17,789 bases of DNA. It comes from Nitrospiria bacterium (GTDB lineage: Bacteria; Nitrospirota; Nitrospiria; Nitrospirales; UBA8639). The notes beneath the pieces were generated by a model. It had not been told where the DNA came from, did no database searches, and worked only from the letters and a program-made list of their open reading frames with translations. Shown one piece after another: positions 1 to 6,891 of the stretch. A program made the translations under genes and the position numbers. The stretch lies in the NCBI GenBank assembly GCA_030430725.1, contig JAUIKP010000013.1:1-17789 (forward strand). Direction: 5' to 3'. How positions within the stretch are numbered: position 1 is the stretch's first letter; each line of letters opens with the position of its first letter.

Positions 1-308
1 CATTCCCTGGCTTGGTCATCTCCACTAAACAGACAATCACCTGTGGAAAGAACCTGCATCTGCATCACCGTGGAAATGTCGCGGAGATCAATCAGATCAA
101 CGTCCCGATGAAGGATCGTCGCCAGACCTTGCTGAAGCTCCACCAACATATTCGGCGCAAGCCGATTCAGGGCCAACACCGCCAAATCAATATCGCTCCC
201 GGGACGAGCCGTGCCCTGGGCCTCGGATCCAAACCGGTAAACGACCAGGAGACCCGGAACTGTCTCTTTTAAAAAGCTAACGGCCGATTCTAATTTTTCG
301 TCTTGCAT
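1..308 (-). CDS. MNT-type nucleotidyltransferase (MntA-like antitoxin candidate), cut by window edge
   Basis: The minus strand is open from an ATG at 306-308 to the window edge, giving about 102 residues without a stop. The protein has the pol-beta nucleotidyltransferase signature: GS at residues 27-28, then SDID at 38-41 with metal-binding Asp39 and Asp41, and a likely third carboxylate in the stretch VDLIDL (Asp71). This is the compact MNT domain of MntA/COG1669 proteins. In HEPN-MNT toxin-antitoxin pairs such proteins AMPylate and so neutralise a HEPN RNase. The family is usually 100-150 residues, so only the last part is missing. No HEPN gene lies directly upstream, so a partner, if present, would be beyond the left edge. 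A GGGGGA run lies about 12 nt before the ATG. The family assignment is firm; the antitoxin role is inferred from the family. Confidence 0.85.
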   Translation of the reverse strand, partial: MQDEKLESAVSFLKETVPGLLVVYRFGSEAQGTARPGSDIDLAVLALNRLAPNMLVELQQGLATILHRDVDLIDLRDISTVMQMQVLSTGDCLFSGDDQARE

Positions 309-405
309 GATTTCTAAGCATCCCCCTAGAGGATTCATACCCCCTCCACCGTTGCTGTCAGGCTACTGCCACCACAACAACCTGTCAACAGCAAAGGAAA
401 AGACG

Positions 406-443
406 GTGTGACATGGGCAATGAAAAATGACGACCCGTCACAC
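406..443. repeat. Imperfect hairpin between MNT gene and sigma-54 remnant
   Basis: GTGTGAC at 406-412 pairs perfectly with GTCACAC at 437-443. GGG (415-417) and CCC (434-436) extend the stem across a 2-nt bulge. It lies about 100 nt upstream of the MNT start and its right arm runs into the remnant described next. It could be an operator or simply chance; no T-tract follows on either strand. Confidence 0.3.
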
Positions 444-487
444 TCCTCTCCCGCATCAAACAGATGGGGATTGTGAAATCAGGGTGA
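434..487 (+). pseudogene. 18-codon tail remnant of a Fis-type sigma-54 activator
   Basis: Codons 434-487 read PVTLLSRIKQMGIVKSG followed by TGA. This is nearly the same as the last residues of the larger fragment ending at 952 (PTTLLSRIKKMRIQKG), and the two share an identical 18-base core, CTCCTCTCCCGCATCAAA. It corresponds to the recognition helix of the Fis-type DNA-binding domain that ends NtrC/FhlA-family activators. The frame is closed by a TGA just upstream at 428-430, so only the very end of a second copy survives. It is too short to be a gene; the high identity to its neighbour suggests duplication or two related neighbouring regulators that both decayed. Confidence 0.7.
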
Positions 488-592
488 ATTGAAAGGCTTA
501 ACTTAGTTGGGCAAATGGGATAGAGTAGAGCCTTCAATCTATGGGGTAATCACGCCAAGGTCTGGCAAAACTCATTTGCATCGGAACGGGAT

Positions 593-952
593 TTGACCCA
601 GGCCGAAGTCTTGAAACTACAAAACTATCATTGGCCCGGCAACGTGCGGGAATTACAGAATATCATTGAGCGTGCCGTGATCTCTTCCCGCTGCGGGTCG
701 GTAAAATTCGACCTCCCGGTGCCTCAAACCAGCGGCGCGTCACTCAAGACGCCCATCAAGAAAAACGGCGACAACCCCAACGAAATTCTGACCGAAGAAG
801 ACATGCGCCTGCGCGAGAAGTCGAATATCGAAGCTGCCCTCAACCAGACCGGCTGGAAAATCTACGGCACCGGAGGAGCCGCCGAACTCCTGGGCATTAA
901 ACCCACCACCCTCCTCTCCCGCATCAAAAAGATGAGGATTCAGAAGGGTTAG
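593..952 (+). pseudogene. C-terminal fragment of a sigma-54-dependent (NtrC/FhlA-family) activator
   Basis: The fragment begins at the end of the AAA+ sigma-54 interaction domain, with the signature WPGNVRELQN and IIERAVI (about residues 14-30). A linker follows, and it closes with a Fis-type helix-turn-helix (GGAAELLGIKPTTLLSRIKKM, split as GGAAELLGIKP at residues 94-104 and the recognition helix after it). Full activators have 300-600 residues, with Walker A, the GAFTGA loop and Walker B upstream; none of these is present. The frame opens after a TAG at 521-523, but residues before about 590 no longer resemble the family, so the break is near there. There is no ribosome binding site and the only start would be a TTG. 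This is a 5'-truncated relic, not a functional regulator, although an HTH-only product cannot be ruled out. Confidence 0.8.
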
Positions 953-992
953 TAAAGCAAATTTTGAATCGATTGATTACTTAATCTGCCAT

Positions 993-1814
993 CTACCCAT
1001 CTACCTCTTGCTCAACTGCCGGAATCACCTGCCTCTTAACATAAGCTTGGACTTCTTGAATAAACGCTCGAGATGTTGTCTTTACGAACAAACAAATCTC
1101 TGCTAAATCATGCGGAGATAATTGGATCAGTTGACCTTTTGCGAATTTGCAAGAGCGAATAACATTAGGACGCAGTTTAATGGTTCCTCCTTTTTTTAAG
1201 AAAATGCTCTCTTTCCCTGCAGAAGGGATAATGGGAATTTCTTCCCCCTCAGGTGTCGAAACAAACACATCCATGCCTTTCCATTCTATAGTTAATTCAC
1301 TTGCACCATTTTTTAGATCAGCTGGACTAACGATCCCGTGCCTGTGGGTAAAACAATTTCTCGCAAATGCAAGACTTTCAAGATATGGAGCATCCTCTAA
1401 ATTCAAGCTATGTTTTTCCCGCAGCAAACTTAATTTATCCTTTAATCCTAAGTAGGTGAATTTCTTCCTTTCTTTCCTGGCTTCTAGGTGAGTCAAAGTC
1501 CCATTCCTCAATTTAATAAGGAGGGGGATCAAATGAATTCTCTCTAGAAATGACTCAAATCCTTCAATCAATTCATTTAATCCACCTGCTATAATCCATA
1601 AAGCAAACTCACTTTTTAAGTGAGAAATTGAATTTGAGTTTAGATTGGAGGGGATAACTTCAATTTGAGTAATGGGAGCTAGCTGATAGTTCTTAAATTC
1701 CTTGTCGTAGGCCGCATTGAGTCCAAGTCCCATAAAAGCGGCTGCCCGCTTCACTGGTTTATCTGCGACTTCCCGGATTTGATTGAAATCAATATTCAAA
1801 TTTACCTGTGGCAT
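993..1814 (-). CDS. Hypothetical protein with HEPN-like RNxxxH motif (273 aa)
   Basis: I do not recognise this protein by name. It is soluble-looking, with no signal peptide or membrane helix. Residues 65-160 are mostly helical by composition and end in ARNCFTHRHG, where Arg152-Asn153 and His157 form an RNxxxH pattern. That is the R-polar-x3-H catalytic motif of HEPN-superfamily RNases, and a helical bundle before it is what HEPN domains have. Residues 175-235 look beta-rich, and the C-terminus (236-273) is helical again. The gene is visibly more AT-rich than its neighbours, and its start region has no Shine-Dalgarno. It is separated from the MNT gene by about 700 nt of remnant sequence, so the two are not an obvious operon. 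A HEPN ribonuclease of a defence or toxin system is the best guess; the motif alone could be coincidental. Confidence 0.6.
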   Translation of the reverse strand: MPQVNLNIDFNQIREVADKPVKRAAAFMGLGLNAAYDKEFKNYQLAPITQIEVIPSNLNSNSISHLKSEFALWIIAGGLNELIEGFESFLERIHLIPLLIKLRNGTLTHLEARKERKKFTYLGLKDKLSLLREKHSLNLEDAPYLESLAFARNCFTHRHGIVSPADLKNGASELTIEWKGMDVFVSTPEGEEIPIIPSAGKESIFLKKGGTIKLRPNVIRSCKFAKGQLIQLSPHDLAEICLFVKTTSRAFIQEVQAYVKRQVIPAVEQEVDG

Positions 1815-2334
1815 TTGAATGATTTAGTCGGAAGTAAAATTTAAAAATGGTTAAAGACTATAAATATTAACAGAAATTTATTCGTTTTCATTTGAATGAA
1901 TTTCTTATGTCGAGGTTAGGCCTCCCGTATTAAAGGCCAGGTCCATTATTTTTTATATTCTAAACCTAGCCACTTCCCATACATTTTCTTCAATGGAATT
2001 TGGCCAAGCACAACTCAGATTGATGAGGTTGAGAGTTTATTGAATTTTCAGAAATTCGTAAATGGGATTAAGGGAGGCAGAAAGAATTTTTTTCTCTGTG
2101 GCTACATGAACCCGCTTTCTTTCCATCAACCTGGTGGGGTGCGTCTGTACTTTAAAGCGTTTGGTGGGTTTGATGAATGTCAAATGGGATGCGAATCTTT
2201 TTTCAGAATTAGAGTAAATGGCCCATAGAACTTTAATCGAATAAAACGTTGTATCTTTTCAGCGTGGGTTTCCTCAGCCTAACTAGTATCTATTTTATGT
2301 CAAAAATTTTCATCAATAGCATTCTCAGCTCCTG
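1815..2334. other. AT-rich gap upstream of the HEPN-like gene
   Basis: No confident gene. CATTTGAATGA occurs twice, at 1812-1822 (over the start codon of the minus-strand gene) and 1889-1899. The second copy sits in a 14-bp inverted repeat, TTCATTTGAATGAA (1887-1900). A 16-codon ORF on the minus strand (1891 to 1841) would encode a hydrophobic peptide beginning MKTNKFLLIF. A 62-codon plus-strand frame at 2040-2228 lacks a ribosome binding site and family resemblance, so I do not call it. Confidence 0.4.
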
Positions 2335-2512
2335 CCGAGATCTTGCTTTGCAGGTGAATTTTCTGAATTATGTCTTTGTCGTATCACCGGCCACCTCCTT
2401 AAACACTTGACAGGTGCCCGCATTCCGATGCCCACCGCCTTACGCAAGAACACGTTTACCGATATTGTTTGGTGAAATCCGTTTAACGGTCGGACTCCCA
2501 CCCACGAAAAGG
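2335..2512 (-). pseudogene. Decayed 3' end of a DHH-family phosphoesterase gene
   Basis: Read on the minus strand this stretch gives SPTVKRISPNNIGKRVLA, a stop, then GGGHRNAGTCQVFKEVAG. It matches the C-terminal region of the intact DHH protein at 5321-6325 (NRSSTVNLGELCLAY, then GGGGHRNAGTCQVANELAG). A TAA replaces the Tyr codon before the glycine-rich motif. After DTTK a one-base shift is needed to read on as DIIQKIH, matching KEIIGMIR in the intact copy. The rest of the gene is absent upstream, where the peroxiredoxin gene begins. The DNA differs at many positions from the intact copy, so this is an old duplication or a separate paralogue, not a recent repeat. Confidence 0.8.
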
Positions 2513-2527
2513 GTATTTTAGGGTTCC

Positions 2528-3055
2528 CTATTCATACGTTCCTCTAATGGGATAATCATTCTCCTGAATCCATTTCAACGTATCGATTAATTCCTCGGGG
2601 TCTGACCTGTTGAACGGCGTGTTGGACATATCGATCAACTGGACCTTGCCATCCGGATTCACGGCAAACATTGCAGGCTCGGGGAACGGTTGTTCCGTCT
2701 CCTCCTTGGAGCGGGGAAGGGAAATATACAGGCCGAGTTCCTTCATCTGTGCGATAGACAGCCCGTAGGCCACCGGGAAGGTTGCGCGGGTCTCTTCAAC
2801 CATCTTCTTGGCTTTGGGTTCCGGATCGCCTGAGACGGCCACCATCTCAGCGCCCACAGCCGGAAATTTTCCTTTCAAATCTTCGAGTTTTTTCAGGTAA
2901 GTTTTACATATGGGGCAATGCAGCCCCCGATAGATAAACACCACCTGCCAGTTCCCTTTCTTCTGTGGCTGTCCCAATGTGACCTCTCCTCCGTTGACCA
3001 GCGGAAGCGTGAATTCCGGTAGTCGGCTTCCCGACGAAAGCTTTGTTGGAGCCAT
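2528..3055 (-). CDS. Peroxiredoxin-like (AhpC/TSA, redoxin fold) protein
   Basis: A 175-residue thioredoxin-fold protein of the peroxiredoxin-like AhpC/TSA group. These are thiol enzymes that reduce peroxides or act as thiol-disulphide oxidoreductases in the cytoplasm. The strand [20 protein letters not shown] (residues 38-57) carries the active-site region with Cys47 and Cys50 as a CPIC pair. Classical peroxiredoxins have Thr-x-x-Cys here, so the CxxC form points to the atypical 'peroxiredoxin-like' family. A cis-Pro region follows near EPAMFAV. The ATG at 3053-3055 is chosen because AGGAGGTGAT lies 4-8 nt before it; an in-frame GTG three codons earlier is inside that ribosome binding site. 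No signal peptide. It stands alone, with a decayed DHH fragment right behind its stop. Confidence 0.85.
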   Translation of the reverse strand: MAPTKLSSGSRLPEFTLPLVNGGEVTLGQPQKKGNWQVVFIYRGLHCPICKTYLKKLEDLKGKFPAVGAEMVAVSGDPEPKAKKMVEETRATFPVAYGLSIAQMKELGLYISLPRSKEETEQPFPEPAMFAVNPDGKVQLIDMSNTPFNRSDPEELIDTLKWIQENDYPIRGTYE

Positions 3056-3581
3056 GGGTATCACCTCCTCAAGATTGATTCATTTTTTGGTACAAACCGG
3101 TCCCATCCCAATGATCATGTGGATTGGGTATCTTAGGAATTTTTTAAAAGACCTGGTTGATCCCATCATAACAAGCCCGGGACGAGGAATAATCTCTCAT
3201 AGATGGATAAAAGTTCCTTTTTTGATGGCACTTCATCTAACAACATGAGAATATCCGGCTTCCAATCTGATTGGACCGAAAATTTAGGAACTTGAGAGCA
3301 GGCGTTCTAAAAATGGCTCATATTCAGGAAGGCGTCCTGACCTTGTTTAATCCATCCCCGAATTCCAGTTTTTCCTCTAGGGGTTTGTTGAAAAAAGCCG
3401 CCAGCGGCGTTCTCGCCATTTTTCCGTGCTCACGTACTCAGCGTACGCTCCGCGCGAAAAAAACGGCTGCGGCCTTGCTGGACCAACTTTTTTGAACCGA
3501 CCCGGAGCATTTGATGAGTATTCTAATCCTGGGCAAATTTGCCCCTGAAAATCTTTATTATTCAACACTCCCTCTAAGCGC
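3056..3581. other. Intergenic region between divergent peroxiredoxin and VTT genes
   Basis: It should hold the promoters of both flanking genes, but I find no clear -35/-10 pair. CCCAAT (3107-3112) pairs with ATTGGG (3123-3128) to make a small hairpin in the presumed leader of the peroxiredoxin gene. The most striking content is the palindromic repeat at 3387-3497, listed separately. The reading frames here have no ribosome binding sites and appear to be shadows. Confidence 0.5.
3387..3497. repeat. 111-bp palindromic intergenic repeat (REP/MITE-like)
   Basis: The element is bounded by 11-bp inverted ends, GTTGAAAAAAG (3387-3397) and CTTTTTTGAAC (3487-3497), with one mismatch. Nested inside are CCAGC/GCTGG arms, GC-rich blocks and a perfect 10-bp palindrome AGCGTACGCT near the middle. 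The whole can fold as one long imperfect hairpin. From memory, sequences of this pattern recur between genes in Nitrospira genomes; I could not check this. There is no transposase in the window, so it would be a non-autonomous element or a bidirectional terminator-like repeat. Confidence 0.7.
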
Positions 3582-4352
3582 GTGACAAACTTATTCCGGG
3601 TTAAAGCGGTAGCGTTGCTTGTCTTGCCGATAGCGGCGTATTTGGTCATGCAGAACGTCGACGTCGGTGAGGTATTCAATCCTGACCGGCTCACCCGATG
3701 GCTTTCCCAGGCCGGGCCATCCGCCCCTTTTCTCTTTATGGGATTGATGGCGGTCGCCGTGGTTATCAGCCCTATTCCGAGCCTGCCGCTGGACATTGCC
3801 GCGGGGGCCGCGTTCGGGCCGTTTCTTGGTGCCACCTATGCGGTACTGGGAGCGGAATTGGGAGCCATTGTCAGCTTTCTCATTGGACGCGCGGTGGGAC
3901 GGGAAGTGCTGACCAGACTCCTGCGTATGAACATCGCCTTTTGCGAGAAATGTTCAGACCACCACCTGGCGGTTTTTGTCTTTCTGTCCCGTTTACTGCC
4001 AATCTTTTCTTTCGACTTGATCAGTTATGGAGCCGGGCTCACCAACATGTCTCTTCGTATGTTTGCACTGGTCACCTTTCTGGGCATGATCCCTCCAACC
4101 CTCGCGCTTACCTATGCCGGAAGTTCTGTCACAGGAGGAACATGGCTCACTGTGGTTCTGGGACTTGCCATGGTCACGCTGCTCCTTCTCATTCCGAAAC
4201 TGGCTCTCCGATATCCCGACTCCCGCTTGGTGAAACTCCTGCGGGGAGAGGTCTCGGTCGGCAATCCCGGATCAACTCCCCTTCAACCGCCAACTAAGGA
4301 CTTTGCCGAAGGGGCACCACGGTGCGACTCATGCAACGGCCCGATGAAATAA
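3582..4352 (+). CDS. TVP38/TMEM64 family (VTT domain) membrane protein
   Basis: A 256-residue integral inner-membrane protein. Hydrophobic segments lie at about residues 9-24, 49-66, 72-104, 128-150, 160-182 and 188-207. Family marks include PIPSLPLDIAAGAAFGP (64-80), GAELGAIVSFLIGR (90-103) and SRLLPIFSFDLISYGAGL (136-153), the re-entrant-helix regions of VTT/DedA-like proteins. The superfamily is linked to lipid scrambling or transport, but the bacterial substrate is unknown. The start is a GTG with no visible Shine-Dalgarno; an in-frame stop at 3546-3548 limits the alternatives. An unusual cytosolic tail of about 45 residues ends in RCDSCNGPMK, a CxxC pair (Cys248, Cys251) that could bind metal. 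A second CxxC (CEKC, 121-124) lies in a loop between helices. Confidence 0.88.
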   Translation: MTNLFRVKAVALLVLPIAAYLVMQNVDVGEVFNPDRLTRWLSQAGPSAPFLFMGLMAVAVVISPIPSLPLDIAAGAAFGPFLGATYAVLGAELGAIVSFLIGRAVGREVLTRLLRMNIAFCEKCSDHHLAVFVFLSRLLPIFSFDLISYGAGLTNMSLRMFALVTFLGMIPPTLALTYAGSSVTGGTWLTVVLGLAMVTLLLLIPKLALRYPDSRLVKLLRGEVSVGNPGSTPLQPPTKDFAEGAPRCDSCNGPMK

Positions 4353-4747
4353 ATTGTGAAAGAGTGACTGCGGCAAGACTAGGAAGACAGTACGCCGGGA
4401 AGCCATTCCCGAATACTGGAGCAACCAGGCCCTTCCTGTCATCTTAGCGTCGAACACCGGCAACAAAACCTCCGGAGGACATTTTCCGTGGTCGTGCTCG
4501 AGCTGTGGCATAGAAACGATTACAATAACCTTATGAGAACCATGGCATTGGAAGAACAGGAGCTGGAGCAAGAACTATTCAGGAAACTTCTGAAGAAGCG
4601 AACAGATGACATTTTTCGCGTTCTTCGGGGGAGTTATGGCACCAAGACCAGGACGGGTAAACCCGGTCCCTCGGTTGGCCAATGTTCCCAGGATTTCCCT
4701 TTTGTTTCAGTCTTGTTTCTTGACTCTCCATAGGGAGGAACTCTCCC
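4353..4747. other. Intergenic region between VTT and thioesterase genes
   Basis: No confident gene. An 81-codon plus-strand frame (4488-4733) has no ribosome binding site or recognisable domain, though its stretch from 4530 to 4620 is Glu/Leu/Arg-rich and might be a relic. An overlapping minus-strand frame (4571-4329) looks like a shadow. The right end carries GGGAGGA at 4733-4739, the ribosome binding site of the next gene. Confidence 0.4.
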
Positions 4748-5200
4748 ATGAATCGACGTGAGTTAGAGCAATATTTGCACGAGCATATTCCACTCTCACG
4801 CGCCATGGGCGTTGAAGTCATGAAAGCAGACTGGAATGGCGTCACCTTACGCGCTCCTCTTGCTCCCAATATTAATCATCGGGAAACCGTGTTTGGTGGG
4901 AGCGCCTCGGCCGTGGCCATCCTGGCGGCTTGGGCCATTCTGTATGTTCGGCTACATCAGGAACACGTGAGGTGTCGTCTGGTGATTCAGCGCAATACGA
5001 TGACCTATGAGCGTCCTATTGCGAGTACGTTTGAGGCCTCTTCCACCATTCAAGACTCACCGGCCTGGGAAAAGTTTCTACGAACATTTGCACGGAAGAA
5101 TCTGGCAAGAATCAGCATCGCAGCCACACTGAGCTGCCACGAAGAACAGGTCGGGAAATTCGAAGGGGATTTTGTGGCTTTAACGATGAAACAGGACTAA
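4748..5200 (+). CDS. YiiD C-terminal-domain hot-dog thioesterase
   Basis: This 150-residue protein matches the stand-alone YiiD_C putative thioesterase family. It has an N-terminal helix (ELEQYLHEHIPLSRAMGVEV), then NINHRETVFGGSASAVA (41-57) over the central hot-dog helix, and strand-rich C-terminal half ending EGDFVALT. The family is thought to hydrolyse acyl-CoA or acyl-carrier thioesters in the cytoplasm, by analogy with hot-dog enzymes; the substrate is not known. GGGAGGA sits 8 nt before the ATG. The next gene is convergent and starts 120 nt beyond the stop. It appears complete and typical in length, and is not visibly part of an operon. Confidence 0.85.
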   Translation: MNRRELEQYLHEHIPLSRAMGVEVMKADWNGVTLRAPLAPNINHRETVFGGSASAVAILAAWAILYVRLHQEHVRCRLVIQRNTMTYERPIASTFEASSTIQDSPAWEKFLRTFARKNLARISIAATLSCHEEQVGKFEGDFVALTMKQD

Positions 5201-5320
5201 TGGCAGCCTCCATGGACGATCAATACCATGGCACCGCAAATTGGAAACCATCAGCCTCTTTTGAAGATGGGGGATTCTCGGAATGTGGTCAAGAAACATT
5301 CTGCGTAATTTCGGTACCTA

Positions 5321-6325
5321 TTACACCATGGCATTCTGCCTCTCTTGCCTGTAATGCCCTGCACAGGAGGCTACTTTCGATCCCACTGAGGCTAAGGTCT
5401 GCATGCGTATCATCCCTATGATTTCTTTGAGTGTTTTCCCTGCCAACTCATTCGCCACCTGACAGGTGCCCGCGTTCCGGTGCCCGCCACCGCCATACGC
5501 AAGGCAGAGTTCTCCCAGATTGACCGTTGAACTCCGGTTGACGATCGAGGCTCCAATTGCAAACACGGTGTTTTGTTTTTTCAATCCCCACATCACATGG
5601 ATGGACATATTGCAATCCGGATACAGGGCATAAATCATAAACCGGTTGACGGCATAGATCGTCTCTTCATCCCGCAGATCCAGCACCACCAGTTTATCAT
5701 GGACGGTCGAACATCGTCGTATCTGTTCTTTCGCCAATTCGGTATGTTTATGAAAGAGCCGCACCCGCTCTTGCACGTCCGGCAGGGCAATGACTTCATC
5801 GATACTGAGGGTGTTACATTTTTCGATGAGTTCCATCATCAACTGATAATTGGAGATACGAAAATCCTTAAAGCGTCCAAGTCCGGTTCGCGCATCCATA
5901 ATGAAATTCATCAATGCCCAGCCGGTCGGGTTGATGATTTCGTTGATATCGTATTTTGCCGAATCGCCTTTATCGACCGCATCCATCATCTCATTCCATG
6001 CAGCGGGAAAGGTATTTTCACCACCGTAATACTCATAGACCACCCGCGCTGCGGAAGGCGCCCTGGAATCGATGATATGATTCCTTCTTTCCCCCTTATT
6101 GCGAATGATCTCACTCAGGTGATGATCAAATGCGAGGTGGACACCCTCAACATAGGGAAGATTGGTGGTAATATCCCTGTCCGAGATCGCTACCTTGCCA
6201 TCCTGCATATCTTTCGGATGCACAAACTGGATATCATCAATAATCCCGACTTTTTTCAGCAGAACCGCACAGACAAGACCGTCAAAATCACTGCGGGTTA
6301 CCAATCGAAACTTTTTAGTCGCCAT
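5321..6325 (-). CDS. DHH-family phosphoesterase (exopolyphosphatase-like)
   Basis: A complete 334-residue DHH/DHHA1 phosphoesterase, a cytoplasmic metal-dependent enzyme family that includes exopolyphosphatases, RecJ and oligoribonucleases. The metal ligands are visible: SDFDG (12-16), SDRD (48-51), FDHH (66-69, the naming motif) and a DAVDKGD stretch (115-121). DHHA1 contributes the substrate-binding GGGGHRNAGT loop (278-287). The middle section ARTGLGRFKDFRISNYQLMM (145-164) is typical of the exopolyphosphatase-like subgroup often found in deltaproteobacteria and Nitrospira. GAGGATC lies about 10 nt before the ATG. The last 20 residues after MQT are poorly conserved-looking. A decayed relative of its C-terminus lies at 2335-2512. 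The natural substrate (polyphosphate, nanoRNA or a cyclic dinucleotide) cannot be told from sequence. Confidence 0.88.
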   Translation of the reverse strand: MATKKFRLVTRSDFDGLVCAVLLKKVGIIDDIQFVHPKDMQDGKVAISDRDITTNLPYVEGVHLAFDHHLSEIIRNKGERRNHIIDSRAPSAARVVYEYYGGENTFPAAWNEMMDAVDKGDSAKYDINEIINPTGWALMNFIMDARTGLGRFKDFRISNYQLMMELIEKCNTLSIDEVIALPDVQERVRLFHKHTELAKEQIRRCSTVHDKLVVLDLRDEETIYAVNRFMIYALYPDCNMSIHVMWGLKKQNTVFAIGASIVNRSSTVNLGELCLAYGGGGHRNAGTCQVANELAGKTLKEIIGMIRMQTLASVGSKVASCAGHYRQERQNAMV

Positions 6326-6891
6326 AAGAATTGATCCTCAAGAACGAGCGGGGTTGATAAGACTTTGTTACGCGTTGGTTATGATTGACGAGTTGGTTTG
6401 CCTTATGTCCGTAGCCGGACGGCCAGGACCTATATATGTTTTCGGCCATGGGGGTCAGATCTTAAGGATTAAAAACTTCCGTGTCCTGCTTCTTAGCCAG
6501 AAAAAGGAAGACCCCAACTCTTTTTCGCGTTTGTAGAGGGGTCGATTCCCTGCCTCAAATCCCGTTCATGCCTCAGATAAATCGAGTTTGGAAGTAGTCT
6601 CTCCTGAAGATGAAAAACGCTGAAACGGGGGACCTCCCTGATTTCATTCATTTCCTTAATGAATCCCTGAACGAACCTAACCAGACGATGACACCGGTCC
6701 CATGAGGCTTTATCCTGAAACGGTCGGGCTGCTATAGGTGAAGGGCACCATTATCGTCAGACCCATATCGTTACATGCCACGACGAACCGGCAGGTGCGA
6801 GGCCCTCTCAATCCGGTCATCCATGAGATGGGGGAGTGTCAAACAAAGCTTGGCCGATCGGAAGCAGCGGAAGACGGAGGACGATGAAACC
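6326..6891. other. Intergenic region upstream of the beta-barrel gene
   Basis: No confident gene. GGGGTC (6451-6456) and GACCCC (6510-6515) bracket a 65-bp stretch and may be the ends of a short repeat. A 52-codon minus-strand frame (6651 to 6493, beginning MNEIREVPRF) lies in a roughly 270-nt stretch without stops, but has no good ribosome binding site or family match. The long 5' extension that could be read from 6775 is not used, because the signal peptide of the barrel protein starts at 6892. Confidence 0.35.

Noticed and set aside
12..272. 86-codon plus-strand frame
   Set aside because: It is the shadow of the minus-strand MNT nucleotidyltransferase, which has clear motifs.
434..952. 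CRISPR- or array-like repeat because of the repeated CTCCTCTCCCGCATCAAA
   Set aside because: Only two copies, about 460 nt apart, and both are explained as homologous Fis-type gene ends.
2040..2228. 62-codon plus-strand frame
   Set aside because: No ribosome binding site, no domain, in AT-rich sequence; likely chance.
3377..3835. 152-codon minus-strand frame
   Set aside because: It runs across the palindromic repeat and into the antisense of the VTT gene; no family features.
5210..5335. Three CCATGG sites as a regulatory repeat
   Set aside because: Short 6-bp restriction-type palindromes without consistent spacing; expected by chance.
6451..6515. GGGGTC/GACCCC-bounded 65-bp stretch as a transposon-derived repeat
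   Set aside because: Only 6-bp ends match and the interior does not fold well; kept as a remark in the intergenic entry.
6775..6891. 39-codon N-terminal extension of the barrel protein
   Set aside because: It would place charged sequence before an obvious signal peptide; the start at 6892 is better.
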